The notes: generated by a model not told the origin, from the sequence alone. A DNA stretch of 64,000 bases from Thermoproteota archaeon (GCA_027492205.1 JAOZFN010000014.1:62001-126000), one strand, 5' to 3'. Positions 7,322 through 15,721 are shown, counted from the first letter of the stretch. Translations and numbers: made by a program.

Positions 7322-9133
7322 TCAGGGCTTTCGGAGGACCACCAGGCTCTCGGTGGGGATCGCCCCCCTCTCGCTGGACTTGGCGAGGTGCACGTCGAAC
7401 CTGACCTCCGGCTCGAGTCCCGCCTGACTCGCCAGCTCGATCATCCAGTCGGCCACCGGAAGCCTCCTCCCCTCCCCCCTCACCCTCATGACCTGCTCGG
7501 CACCGATCACCCACGTGACCCTGCCGCCCGGCCTCAGGACCTCGCCAATCTCCTTGAACACCCTCAGGACCCCCAAGAAGTACCTGAGGAGCGCCGCCGA
7601 CATCTTGGGCCTGCCCGGCCTGAGCCAGAGGAGGAAGTCCCTCACGTCCTCTGGCAGGGAGTCCAGTGCCGACTCGCTCCACTCCCTCGACCTGGATCCC
7701 CTCACCGAGCCCAGCGTCTCCCTGTCGACTGCGAGGTGGTCCGAGGTCAGGCCTAGGACGTAGAGCGAGTAGAGCTGGTTCCCCACGTAGTCTATGGCGG
7801 CCAGGTAGGGGGGGCTGGTCACCACGCCGTCGAACGGCCCCCTCAGCTCGCCGGGCACCCGCCTGAGCACCTCCCTGAGCCTCGTGGAGTCCCCACGGAT
7901 CACCTCGGCCTTCGCGGGCTCTATGGGCCTCACGTTCTCCCTGTAAAGCTGGAGGAACCTCAGGGCAAACCACATCCTCTTCAGGTGATCCAGGTAGGTG
8001 GAGATCACCTTCTCCGGCGCCTGCTTCGTGAGCATGCTCCTCATCCAGTAGGCCAGGGGCACCTTGAGGAAGTCGGACAGGTCGGGATCTCCCACACTCT
8101 GAGAGATCTCCAAGACCCTGACGACGACCGCGAGGGAACCCCTCCTCACCCTGGAGGCCAGCCTCTCCGGCAGCCTGGAGAGCATCTCCTCCAGAGATCG
8201 TCCGTCGGCCGCCGGGCGGGAGCGCAGCTCCTCCTCGACCCGCGATATCAGCTTGGAGACCTCCGACGGATCGGCACCCAGCGCCCTAACCTTCACCCGG
8301 CTCACCATAGCCAGCAGGGGGTTCACCTCGACGCCCACGGACCTGATCCCCATCAGAGAGGCCTCGACGTTCAGCGTCCCGCAGCCCGTGAATGGGTCCA
8401 GGACCAGGTCCCCCTCGCGGAGGCCCATGAGGTTCATGGCGGCCCTGATCATCCTCGGGAAGAACTTGCCGCGGATCCCGAAGAACCAGTGGGTCAGGTA
8501 GAGCTGGGGGGCCCTGCGGTCGTCCATGAAGTCCTCTATAGTCTTGAAGAGCCTGGCGGACTCCGCCGAGTAGGCCCTCTTCACCCCCACCCGGAGGTGC
8601 CTCAGGCCGGCGCGGAACATCCTCTCGACGTCTGAATCATCCCTGGCCAGCCTGCAGACGAAGTCCGAGAACTCGTAGGCCGCCTGGTCCGGGACCACCC
8701 TGAGGCACCTCCCGCCCTCCAGCCTGTAGAGCGTGGTCAGCGGGTCGAGGCTCACCTCGCTCTCCCCTGCCCCTGGGCGGAGCCCCATGTCCTCGGCGGG
8801 GGAGTCGTCGTCCCGCCCCCAGGCCAGGTAGACCTCCCTGAAGTAAGAGAGCCTCCTAATCGCTCCAAGTAGCTCCGGGCTCGGCTCCAGCCCTCGTGTC
8901 AGGAAACCCTCGAGCCCCCCGGGGTAGGGGTGCCAGCAGATCCTGTCGTGGATTCGGAGCCTCCGATCCATCAGGAACCTGAGTTCGTCAACCAGCACGT
9001 CGGCGGCGTTCCTCACCTCCTCCACGCCGGCGCCTATCGAGGACTCGACCTCCTCCCTCGCCAGAGGAAGCTCAGAGTCGTTCTGGATGTCGTGCTTGAG
9101 CTTGAAATATCCGACGAGCCCGCCCTCGCCCAC
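7322..9133 (-). CDS. SAM-dependent DNA methyltransferase-like protein (SPPY class)
   Basis: 603 aa. Motif I is LVLDPFTGCGTLNVEASLMG, followed by GVEVNP, and the catalytic motif IV is GVVTSPPYLAAIDYVG, typical of amino-methyltransferases acting on N4-cytosine or N6-adenine. The first ~230 residues and the ~110 residues between the motifs are helical and unassigned, making it longer than most such enzymes. No restriction endonuclease gene is adjacent, so it would be a solitary methylase; an RNA substrate cannot be excluded. The start is GTG at 9133. Confidence 0.75.
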   Translation of the reverse strand: MGEGGLVGYFKLKHDIQNDSELPLAREEVESSIGAGVEEVRNAADVLVDELRFLMDRRLRIHDRICWHPYPGGLEGFLTRGLEPSPELLGAIRRLSYFREVYLAWGRDDDSPAEDMGLRPGAGESEVSLDPLTTLYRLEGGRCLRVVPDQAAYEFSDFVCRLARDDSDVERMFRAGLRHLRVGVKRAYSAESARLFKTIEDFMDDRRAPQLYLTHWFFGIRGKFFPRMIRAAMNLMGLREGDLVLDPFTGCGTLNVEASLMGIRSVGVEVNPLLAMVSRVKVRALGADPSEVSKLISRVEEELRSRPAADGRSLEEMLSRLPERLASRVRRGSLAVVVRVLEISQSVGDPDLSDFLKVPLAYWMRSMLTKQAPEKVISTYLDHLKRMWFALRFLQLYRENVRPIEPAKAEVIRGDSTRLREVLRRVPGELRGPFDGVVTSPPYLAAIDYVGNQLYSLYVLGLTSDHLAVDRETLGSVRGSRSREWSESALDSLPEDVRDFLLWLRPGRPKMSAALLRYFLGVLRVFKEIGEVLRPGGRVTWVIGAEQVMRVRGEGRRLPVADWMIELASQAGLEPEVRFDVHLAKSSERGAIPTESLVVLRKP

Positions 9134-9203
9134 GCGGATCGACCGCCCACCGCCGGACGTGGCGCCGAAGCCCCTGGACCGGTGGAGACCTTCTGCGCGA
9201 GGG

Positions 9204-9211
9204 TATAATAA
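9204..9211 (+). promoter_or_regulatory. TATA box of the polyprenol-kinase-like gene
   Basis: TATAATAA, 22-29 nt before the GTG at 9233, which fixes that GTG as the leaderless start. Confidence 0.5.
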
Positions 9212-9232
9212 ATTCGACGAACCACCCGCCCG

Positions 9233-9949
9233 GTGGGGTTGCGGGTGGAGCTCAGGAGTCCCCGCGCGCTCACCGCGCTCACTCTCGCAGTAGCGGGCGC
9301 TTTCTCAGCAGCAGTCTCCCTCGCGTGGCCTCCAAAGCCCTACGAGGTGGCTCTGGGAGGGATTTTCGTCGGCTGGATACTCCTGATGGTCTTCAAGGCG
9401 GCCAAGGTGGTCTCCGCGAGGCTCAACAAGTACATCGCCAGGAAGTTCATCCACTTCACCACCGGCGGCCTCGTGGCCGCGCTGTCGCCATTCGTCTTCG
9501 AGACGCCCACAGTCCCGATAATTGGGGCCGTCGGAATGGCCCTCATGACCCTCATCCCCAGGATATGGGGCAGGGAGCTGGACTGGTACCAGGTAAAGAA
9601 CAACTTCGGCGACACCTGGTTCTGCGTGAGCTTCGCGGCCCTTTACACCTCTCTCTGGTACGAGGACAAGTGGCTCGCCGTGGTGCCAGCTCTGTTCATG
9701 GCCTACGGAGACGGGGTGACGGGCGTGGTGAGGAGCGTAGTCTACAGGGACTGGGTGAAGGGCGGCTGGGGGAGCCTCGCCATGCTCCTGGTCTCGCTCC
9801 CCATCGGGGCCGCCGTGAAGGGGGTGGCCGGCGTGGCGTCCGCCCTGGCGGCCACCGTGGTTGAGAAGCTCCCCTACATAGACGACAACATAACCGTGCC
9901 CGCCGTATCGGCCGCGGTGCTCTACGCCCTCCACGCGCTGGGGGCTTGA
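9233..9949 (+). CDS. CTP-dependent polyprenol/phytol kinase-like membrane protein (SEC59/COG0170 family)
   Basis: 238 aa with about seven membrane helices. The family signatures are ARKFIHFTTGGL near the N-terminus, FMAYGDGVTGVVRS in the middle, a GGWGSLAMLLVS segment where kinases have the K-x-G-S stretch, and EKLPYIDDNITVP near the end (usual D-N-l-x-V-P). Dolichol, phytol and geranylgeraniol kinases share these features and use CTP. In an archaeon the likely role is phosphorylating an isoprenoid alcohol for membrane lipid salvage or glycan carrier supply. CDP-archaeol synthase is a related alternative. Confidence 0.65.
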   Translation: MGLRVELRSPRALTALTLAVAGAFSAAVSLAWPPKPYEVALGGIFVGWILLMVFKAAKVVSARLNKYIARKFIHFTTGGLVAALSPFVFETPTVPIIGAVGMALMTLIPRIWGRELDWYQVKNNFGDTWFCVSFAALYTSLWYEDKWLAVVPALFMAYGDGVTGVVRSVVYRDWVKGGWGSLAMLLVSLPIGAAVKGVAGVASALAATVVEKLPYIDDNITVPAVSAAVLYALHALGA

Positions 9950-10484
9950 ACCTTTGGAGGCCGCTCCAAACCTCGCCGTCGCGGATCGACCGAGCCCTTG
10001 CCGTAGCTGATGAGGGCCACCGCCGCCATTATTGTCATCACGATGAGGATGGCCTCCGTGGCCGTTCTGGATATCCCGGGCCTGCCGGCCGGAGTCCACA
10101 CGGCCATCACCTCTGATAGTGTAGGAGTATACGGCGAACGTGCCCTGGGGCCCGTAGAGCTTCAGCATGTGGTGCTCCTTCGCTGTGGCGTAGGTTGATG
10201 TGTAGCGTCCCGCATACTTGGTGCACTGGTTGTCCGACCACCTGAGGGTGGCCACCTCGCCTACCCCCAGGACGTCGTCCCCAACGACGTCGACGTAGTC
10301 CGCCTCCCCGCAGTAGTGATCGTCCACGATTGGTATCCAGACCCCACGCAGACCGGCGTTCCGCAGCTCCATGGGCCCATTGTTCTTCACGCCCACCTCC
10401 ATGCACGTCCCGGAGGTGCGGCTGGACTGGGCAAAGTAGGCCCCGTAGATCTCCAGAGTAGACGGGCCGAGATGGAGGTCGTCC
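9922..10484 (-). pseudogene. Frameshifted secreted protein with C-terminal membrane anchor
   Basis: From about 10484 down to 10115 the minus strand reads as an extracellular beta-domain (LEIYGAYFAQSS, MEVGVKNNGPMELRN, GVGEVATLRWSDN, YGPQGTFAVYSYTI), resembling CARDB/adhesin-like folds. At about 10115 a one-base shift is needed to continue into WTPAGRPGISRTATEAILIV, a membrane helix, and a short basic tail ending at 9922. There is no signal peptide and an in-frame stop lies just upstream (10484-10486). The two fitting halves in different frames suggest a decayed or mis-called gene. Confidence 0.5.
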
Positions 10485-10531
10485 TAAAGAGGACGCTCGA
10501 GGCGTACGAGCCTATTGGGCCGAAGACCCCG

Positions 10532-10539
10532 CTTTTACC
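10532..10539 (+). promoter_or_regulatory. TATA box for the C/D-box sRNA
   Basis: CTTTTACC about 25 nt before the predicted 5' end of the sRNA at 10561. Confidence 0.45.
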
Positions 10540-10560
10540 CAAGTCCGACACGAATGCCCC

Positions 10561-10620
10561 CGGGCGATGATGACGCGATGGGGCGCGGAGGCGTGAAGAT
10601 GCAGTGCCGACCTGAGCCCG
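10561..10620 (+). ncRNA. C/D-box sRNA candidate (2'-O-methylation guide)
   Basis: All elements are in order: 5' stem strand CGGGC (10561-10565), C box ATGATGA (10567-10573), 12-nt guide (10574-10585), D' box CGGA (10586-10589, one mismatch to CTGA), a 3-nt spacer, C' box GTGAAGA (10593-10599, one mismatch), 12-nt guide (10600-10611), D box CTGA (10612-10615), and 3' stem strand GCCCG (10616-10620) pairing perfectly with the 5' strand. Equal 12-nt guides and the short D'-C' spacer are what archaeal C/D sRNAs show. It lies between convergent genes with its own TATA box. The targets would be rRNA or tRNA sites complementary to the guides; I could not check them. Confidence 0.7.
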
Positions 10621-10644
10621 CTCCCCCCTCATCTCCAAAGGGGC

Positions 10645-11439
10645 TCAGGAGAAATCCAGGTGTGAGCCTAGCCACAGCAGCGCCGCTCCGACGGCGGGGG
10701 CAAGCAGGGCGGGGGTCACCGCAGCGCCCTGGGCCACGGACATCAGGGGCACGAACGACGCCATGTAGGCGACCCTCCACATCGGGCTTGTCCGCGGCGG
10801 GAGGGCGCCACCGAAGATCTTGGTGAAGAGGCAGAGGGCCACGGCCGAGACGGTGAACCAGCCCAAGAAGTTGGAAAGGGGGATCCCGAACCACGAACCC
10901 CCCTCCTCCCAGGACCAGGCGCCCAGGGCCACCATGACGGGGTCGACGGCCAGGTCCAGCGCAACCATCATCGCCGAGGCAAGAGCTACCCTCGCCCAGG
11001 CCCGACGCGTCAGGGAGGAGGCGGCCGAGTAGCAGACGAAGAGGTAGACACCCCAGGCGATCACCACCGGAACCGGGACCCCGAGGATCTCCGGGCCGAA
11101 CTCGGAGTAAGAATACCTCCCGAACGGAATCCCGTAGCGCACTCCGACGACCTCGAACGCGAGCCCAACCGCCGAGCCGACTGGTGGCAGGGCCAGCCCC
11201 GGCCTCCAGTACCGCGCCCCAGTGAGAATCAGCGCCAATGCGAAGCAGGCCGTGAGGATCAGGTCCGACTCCGCCCTCCTGCCCGTCAGCGCTATCGCGG
11301 CGTTGAGGATGAATCCAAGCGAGACCACGACGGCCGGGGCCCAGTCAGATTCCTCCGAGACCCTCACAGGCTGAGGCGCCTCCGGACGCAAAAAAAGGTG
11401 CGCCGGCGCCTTCGGCCAGCTCTCCCAAAGGTCCTGCAC
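10645..11439 (-). CDS. CruF/bisanhydrobacterioruberin-hydratase-like carotenoid protein (COG2324)
   Basis: 264 aa with about seven membrane helices. The diagnostic COG2324 stretches are EVVGVRYGIPFGRYSYSEFG, LGVPVPVVIAWGVYLF, and DLAVDPVMVALGAWSW followed by SWFGIPLSNFLGWF. Members hydrate C50 or acyclic carotenoids (bacterioruberin route in archaea). No phytoene synthase, desaturase or lycopene elongase is in the window, so the pathway context is missing. GTG start at 11439 with a TATA-like GGTTATCG near 11470. Confidence 0.75.
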   Translation of the reverse strand: MQDLWESWPKAPAHLFLRPEAPQPVRVSEESDWAPAVVVSLGFILNAAIALTGRRAESDLILTACFALALILTGARYWRPGLALPPVGSAVGLAFEVVGVRYGIPFGRYSYSEFGPEILGVPVPVVIAWGVYLFVCYSAASSLTRRAWARVALASAMMVALDLAVDPVMVALGAWSWEEGGSWFGIPLSNFLGWFTVSAVALCLFTKIFGGALPPRTSPMWRVAYMASFVPLMSVAQGAAVTPALLAPAVGAALLWLGSHLDFS

Positions 11440-11558
11440 GGACGGCCCCCGACCGGAGCCACTCGGCCCGATAACCTCGGCCTCAGCCGGTCACCGGGGG
11501 CAGACGCGGAGCCGCTTCTAGGTTCTGACATCTGTAAAATTGTTAATGTTACGGAAAT

Positions 11559-11568
11559 CCTTATTTGG
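11559..11568 (+). promoter_or_regulatory. TATA box before the small membrane gene pair
   Basis: CCTTATTTGG about 35 nt before the ATG at 11599, in an AT-rich intergenic stretch. Confidence 0.45.
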
Positions 11569-11598
11569 TAACAATGGTTTGGGTGGGACCGACCTGGG

Positions 11599-11793
11599 AT
11601 GGGTCATCGGTGGCTGGCGCTTATGGCCCTGCTGGTCGCGTCCCTGGGCGCCCTAGGCGCCCTGGCCGCCTACCAGTTTAGGGAGGCGCGAACTGGAGGA
11701 GGCCAGGGAGAGAGATTGGTCCTGGCCTGGGGAGACTGGGGTCAACCAAACCGACCCTCGTGTACCTGGCTCCTGTGGTCGTGGCCGCCGTAG
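11599..11793 (+). CDS. Short membrane protein, possibly 5' part of a frameshifted gene
   Basis: 64 aa: a single N-terminal membrane helix or signal (RWLALMALLVASLGALGALAAY... core LLVASLGALGAL) and a short hydrophilic tail. Its start is placed by the TATA box at 11559. The tail overlaps the next reading frame, which begins with its own membrane helix. The pair could be two overlapping small genes or one gene broken by a frameshift near 11700-11760. Function unknown. Confidence 0.4.
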   Translation: MGHRWLALMALLVASLGALGALAAYQFREARTGGGQGERLVLAWGDWGQPNRPSCTWLLWSWPP

Positions 11794-12134
11794 CCGCCAC
11801 GGCCCTGGGTCTCAGGAGGGCGGAGAGGCTCACCGGCGATGCCTGGTATGACCTCGACTCGGGTACCCTGTTCGTGAGGTTGAAGAACAGCCTGAAGAGC
11901 GCGGTGAGAGTCAGGAAGATAGCGGCCCTCACTCTCGACGGCAGGGAGATCCTGGCGAGTTCTGAGCCCCGATCTAGGGAGTACAAGTCCCCCAGAGTTC
12001 CAGCCCGCGGGTCGGCCACCTTCGAGCTGAGGGACAAGGGTGGAGGGGTAATAGACGCGATGGCCGAGGGAGGCGTGAAGATCTCGATTCAGACTGACCG
12101 TGGAGAGATCAGGCTCTCCCTAAGAGCCGGCTGA
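11760..12134 (+). CDS. Membrane-anchored protein with extracellular beta-domain
   Basis: 124 aa from GTG at 11760: a membrane helix (APVVVAAVAATALGL) then a beta-rich domain (GTLFVRLKNSLKSAVRVRKI, GREILASSEP, GSATFELRDKG). The pattern resembles archaeal proteins whose N-terminal helix resembles class III signal peptides, but no clear prepilin cleavage site is seen. It overlaps the preceding frame by 34 bp; the upstream open frame means it may belong to a single longer protein. Confidence 0.5.
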   Translation: MYLAPVVVAAVAATALGLRRAERLTGDAWYDLDSGTLFVRLKNSLKSAVRVRKIAALTLDGREILASSEPRSREYKSPRVPARGSATFELRDKGGGVIDAMAEGGVKISIQTDRGEIRLSLRAG

Positions 12135-12318
12135 GCAGCTAGTCCAACGCTCCAGACCGCGGGTAGGCGCGCGCCATACGTGCTCTATCAACAAGCGGAC
12201 CGCCCTTGAGAGAGGCTGGGTCTCTCTTCGCGATCCCGCCGAGGGAGAGGGGGAGAGTTTGCAGGGAGATAGGCTGATACGATCTTAGATTGTCCCGAGG
12301 AGTCAGACCAAGACAAAC

Positions 12319-12326
12319 GTTTATCT
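12319..12326 (+). promoter_or_regulatory. TATA box of the protoglobin gene
   Basis: GTTTATCT about 30 nt before the ATG at 12355. Confidence 0.5.
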
Positions 12327-12354
12327 TACTCCAACCCACCCCCTGCCTTCCGAG

Positions 12355-12933
12355 ATGGACTTCTCTCGCGAGGCTGAGAGGGCCAGGAGCTACCTGGACT
12401 TGGGCCCCCAGGACATCAGGGTGATAAGGCAGATAAGGCCACTGATAGTGTCTCACGAGGACGAGATCATTCAGGGAGTCTTGAATTCCCTGCTATCAGA
12501 TCAGGAGGCCGTCTCGGTGGTCAAGGAGTCTGGGCTGTCTGCAGAAAGGGCCATAGCGCTCTTCAAGTCTGTGATTCGCCTGACGCTCTCCGGGGATTTC
12601 GGGGGCGAGCACGCAAAGCGCGTGTTCGTGGTCGGCGCGGCGCACCTCAGAGTCGGAGTGGGCCACAGGCTGATGACGCTGAACGCGGGCGCTTTCGCGC
12701 GGGAGGTCGCGAGGGTACTTGGCGAGGCCGGGATGTGCGAGGCCATAGTCCCGGCTCTGAAGGCCATCTTTTGGACCCTGTCAATTATAACCGAAAGCTA
12801 CCTAGAGGCCGAGCGCAGGAGCCTTAGGGAGGCCTCAGGTCTCAGGCCAGAGCTGGTGGAGAGGCTTAAGCGGGCTAAGGCCCGCGAGATTTACGATGAG
12901 TTCAGGGCTGTAGGCAGGACGGAGCTGGTTTGA
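12355..12933 (+). CDS. Protoglobin-like haem protein
   Basis: 192 aa, the length of single-domain protoglobins. The pattern matches: YLDLGPQDIRVIRQIRPLIV at the N-terminus, helices through QGVLNSLLSD, then KRVFVVGAAHLRVGVGHR, where His97 occupies the place of the proximal haem ligand of globin-coupled sensors (G-x2-H-x-R-x-G). Protoglobins of archaea bind O2, CO and NO. There is no C-terminal signalling domain. The deoxyhypusine synthase gene follows directly but has its own TATA box, so regulation is probably separate. Confidence 0.75.
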   Translation: MDFSREAERARSYLDLGPQDIRVIRQIRPLIVSHEDEIIQGVLNSLLSDQEAVSVVKESGLSAERAIALFKSVIRLTLSGDFGGEHAKRVFVVGAAHLRVGVGHRLMTLNAGAFAREVARVLGEAGMCEAIVPALKAIFWTLSIITESYLEAERRSLREASGLRPELVERLKRAKAREIYDEFRAVGRTELV

Positions 12934-12945
12934 AGTGCCCGTGGG

Positions 12946-12953
12946 GTTATAAT
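12946..12953 (+). promoter_or_regulatory. TATA box deciding the deoxyhypusine synthase start
   Basis: GTTATAAT, 28-35 nt before the ATG at 12981. It favours 12981 over an in-frame start at 12930 that overlaps the protoglobin gene. Confidence 0.55.
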
Positions 12954-12980
12954 GGGCGCCCGGGTGATTCACCGAGCCGT

Positions 12981-13922
12981 ATGGAGTACGTTAGGGACCT
13001 CGTCTGGAGGCCGGGAATGACCGTGAGGGAGCTGGTGGAGGGGTTCGCCGCCACGGGCTTTCAGAGCACGGAGCTCTACAAGGCCGCCCAGATAGTCGTG
13101 AGGATGAAGAGGGAGGGGGCGAAGGTCATCCTCACCTTCACGTCCAACATGGGGACCTCGGGGCTGAGGGGCCTCTTCGCCCAGCTGATCGGGGTGGGCC
13201 TGGTTGATGTGGTGATAACAACCGTCGGCGCGATAGAGGAGGACGTGATGAAGGCCCTGGGCGAGAGGTTCTACATTCACCGGTTCCAGGCCGACGACGT
13301 GGAGCTCCACGAGAGGGGCATGAACAGGGTCGGCAACCTGCTGATCAGCAACGACAGCTACGCCAGGTTTGAGGCGTTCGCCACCCGGCTCCTCGAGGAG
13401 ATCTACCGGGAGAAGAGGAGGCTCACCGTGTCGGAGCTCCTCCGGGAGATAGGCCTGAGGCTGGAGGACGAGAACTCCTTCCTCTACCAGGCGGCCAGGA
13501 GGGACGTACCGGTGTTCTGCCCCGCCATAACCGACGGCTCCTTCGGGTTTCACCTCTTCATGGCGAGGGAGAGGCACCCGGACTTCGACGTGGACGTGGT
13601 GGGGGACTTCGGTAGGATGATCCTGTACCTGAGCCAGGAGGACAGGAAGGGCGTCATAGCCCTGGGCGGGGGAGTGTCGAAGCACCACGCGATCCTCATG
13701 ACCCTCCTGAGCGGCGGCGCCGACTACGCGGTCTACATCACCACCTCAACCCAGTTCTCGGGGAGCATGAGCGGCGCCACGACGTCGGAGGCCAAGAGCT
13801 GGGGAAAGATCAAGGACGACTCCGACTCCGTCACCGTGATAGGCGACGCGACCATCCTCTTCCCGCTGGTCGCCGCCTACTCCCTCGAGGTCCTGAGGGA
13901 GGAGGGGCTGATAGAGGCGTAG
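12981..13922 (+). CDS. dhs: Deoxyhypusine synthase
   Basis: 313 aa. It transfers the aminobutyl group of spermidine (via NAD) to a lysine of translation factor aIF5A, the first step of hypusine formation. Motifs seen: FTSNMGTSGLRG (NAD site), ITTVGAIEEDVMKALG, CPAITDGSFG, GGGVSKHH, and the active-site segment TTSEAKSWGKIK, whose Lys (about 276) forms the covalent imine. The ATG at 12981 is chosen because of the TATA box at 12946. A PLP-dependent decarboxylase gene follows after 29 bp, consistent with a shared polyamine job. Confidence 0.95.
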   Translation: MEYVRDLVWRPGMTVRELVEGFAATGFQSTELYKAAQIVVRMKREGAKVILTFTSNMGTSGLRGLFAQLIGVGLVDVVITTVGAIEEDVMKALGERFYIHRFQADDVELHERGMNRVGNLLISNDSYARFEAFATRLLEEIYREKRRLTVSELLREIGLRLEDENSFLYQAARRDVPVFCPAITDGSFGFHLFMARERHPDFDVDVVGDFGRMILYLSQEDRKGVIALGGGVSKHHAILMTLLSGGADYAVYITTSTQFSGSMSGATTSEAKSWGKIKDDSDSVTVIGDATILFPLVAAYSLEVLREEGLIEA

Positions 13923-13951
13923 TCCGGTGAGGGAGGGAGAGGGTCGGGAGA

Positions 13952-15007
13952 ATGGCCAGGTTCATCCTGAGCAGGAGGGTGGCGCTGAGGCAGTACGAGA
14001 CCGTGAAGAGGTACGTGGACGTCGTGGCCTACAGCTACAAGACCAACCCGGCGGTCTGGGAGGTCCTCAGGGAGACCGACGCGATGGTGGGCCTGAGTTC
14101 GATGGGCTCGGCGAGGAGGGTTCGGGAGCTGAGCAGGGCGATCTACTACCTGCAGGGGGAGTCCGAGGAGGAGGTCAGGTGGCTCCTCGACTCGGGCGTG
14201 GGGTGGCTCCTGGTGGACAACGAGCCCGAGCTCCGGGCGCTCCTCGGCGAACTGAGCAGGCTCGACCGCTCGGTCAACCTGCTCGTCAGGATGAAGATGA
14301 GGGAGCACACAGTCTACACGGGGAAGCACTTCGTCTACGGTATCGACTGGAGGAGGGTGAGCGATCTGATACCAGAGCTGCGCGAGAACCCGCACGTCGA
14401 GTCTCTTGGGGTCCACTTCCACAGGAAGACCCAGAACGTGGGGGAGTGGAGCCTCGTCGAGGACCTCTCCGACGCGCTTGACGACCGCGCCATGGGAGAG
14501 CTGGACGCTGTGAACATAGGCGGCGGGATACCGGTGAGGTACGCCAACTCCAGGCCGAACGTGGAGCTAGTCCTCGCCAAGGTGGGGGAGCTCAGGGACT
14601 TCCTCAGCGCCAGGGGGGTGAGGCTGATGGCCGAGCCGGGGAGGTTCATAGCTGCCCCCGCGGTGGCGCTGGAGGCCACGGTCCTGAACGTCTACTCCGG
14701 CACGGCCGTGCTGGACTGCTCCATCTTCAACGCCTACATGGACACCTACCTCCTCAACACCAGGCTGCCCGTGCTGGGCGAGAGGGGGGACCGCTCGGGC
14801 CACAGGTACCTCCTCAAGGGGAGGTCGCCGGACTCCCTCGACATCTTCCGCTACTCCGTCTACCTCGACAGGGAGCTGAGGCCGGGTGACAAGGTGGTCT
14901 TCCTGAACGCCGGGGCGTACAACTTCCACACCGACTTCAACGACATGCCGAGGCTCGAGACCGATGTCGTGGAGGACTTCCCCTTCCCCGTTCCGGGGTG
15001 GCTGTGA
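13952..15007 (+). CDS. Fold-III PLP-dependent decarboxylase (ornithine/arginine/diaminopimelate type), atypical active site
   Basis: 351 aa. The alanine-racemase-type barrel is clear: PLP lysine in VVAYSYKTNP (K30), HFHRKTQN, the phosphate-binding NIGGGIP, AEPGRF, and the C-terminal GAYNFHTDFND (the G-A-Y-x motif). Where ornithine decarboxylase has GPTCDGLD, with the Cys that reprotonates the product, this protein has GRSPDSLD, i.e. Pro in place of Cys. Cotranscription with deoxyhypusine synthase suggests a polyamine substrate, but carboxyspermidine-type or unrelated amino acids are open. Confidence 0.8.
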   Translation: MARFILSRRVALRQYETVKRYVDVVAYSYKTNPAVWEVLRETDAMVGLSSMGSARRVRELSRAIYYLQGESEEEVRWLLDSGVGWLLVDNEPELRALLGELSRLDRSVNLLVRMKMREHTVYTGKHFVYGIDWRRVSDLIPELRENPHVESLGVHFHRKTQNVGEWSLVEDLSDALDDRAMGELDAVNIGGGIPVRYANSRPNVELVLAKVGELRDFLSARGVRLMAEPGRFIAAPAVALEATVLNVYSGTAVLDCSIFNAYMDTYLLNTRLPVLGERGDRSGHRYLLKGRSPDSLDIFRYSVYLDRELRPGDKVVFLNAGAYNFHTDFNDMPRLETDVVEDFPFPVPGWL

Positions 15008-15014
15008 GGCCTCT

Positions 15015-15698
15015 TCAGGACAGGCCCCCGAGGTCCACCGGCCCCAACCCCTCCACGTCGAGCACGGGCCTGCCCCCAGGTAGGACGACCAGCAGGGCCG
15101 TCGAGTATCCGTCTGGGGTCACGTCGAGTTCCATCGCTGGGTAGAGCCCCAGCCTGACGACGGGAGAGATTCCCACGGGAGGGGCGAGCCTAACGAGCCA
15201 GGCGCCCGGGTCGCAGTCGGTTATCCTCTTCGCCCTCACCCTCCACCGCCCGACCTCGCCTTCTCGCCAGCCCATCTCACCCTCCAGCGCGTCAAGGAGG
15301 TCCACGCCTATCGGGGGCTCCCCGACCGGCCCGAGAGTATCCCTGGGACCTACCTGGAGGACCTCTCCCTCCAGCTCCAGCTCGACGGCGAGTCCAGGCG
15401 CCCCACACGCGATCACGGCCGGCGGGCCGACCCAGCCCTCGCCGTGGTCGAGCAACTCGGCCGAGGTCGAGGTCCACGACTCCAGTGTCGCGCCGCCCGG
15501 CTCAGACACCCTCAGCCCGAGGTATCCCCCGGCGACGCCCCCCCTCACCGAGGCCCTGATCAGGAGGACGTCGACCTCTCCCAGCAGCACGGGAAGGATC
15601 AGGAGCCTCGATCTCTCACCGCCGGCCTCGATCCAGCACGCCGCGCGGGCGAGGTCGTTCAGTGCCGCGTCCGTGAGGTTGTACAGCTGAAGGGTCAT
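15015..15698 (-). CDS. Hypothetical protein, mostly beta
   Basis: 227 aa counted from the ATG at 15698, which follows a minus-strand TATA box (CGTTATTT, 15722-15729) by 25-30 nt; the frame stays open upstream but that part is antisense to the next gene. It contains beta-strand stretches (LLILPVLLGEVDVLLIRASV, GGYLGLRVSEPGG, LAVELELEGEVLQVGP) and no recognisable motif or signal peptide. It is convergent with the decarboxylase gene (7 bp) and divergent from the M23-like gene, whose start is only about 50 bp away. Confidence 0.55.
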   Translation of the reverse strand: MTLQLYNLTDAALNDLARAACWIEAGGERSRLLILPVLLGEVDVLLIRASVRGGVAGGYLGLRVSEPGGATLESWTSTSAELLDHGEGWVGPPAVIACGAPGLAVELELEGEVLQVGPRDTLGPVGEPPIGVDLLDALEGEMGWREGEVGRWRVRAKRITDCDPGAWLVRLAPPVGISPVVRLGLYPAMELDVTPDGYSTALLVVLPGGRPVLDVEGLGPVDLGGLS

Positions 15699-15721
15699 CG
15701 GGGGCCCGGCCTCGGTGAATG

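Noticed and set aside
9305-10402. One 365-codon minus-strand gene
   Set aside because: Only its first ~95 codons look coding; the rest is His/Gly-rich shadow of the kinase-like gene. The real continuation is in another frame.
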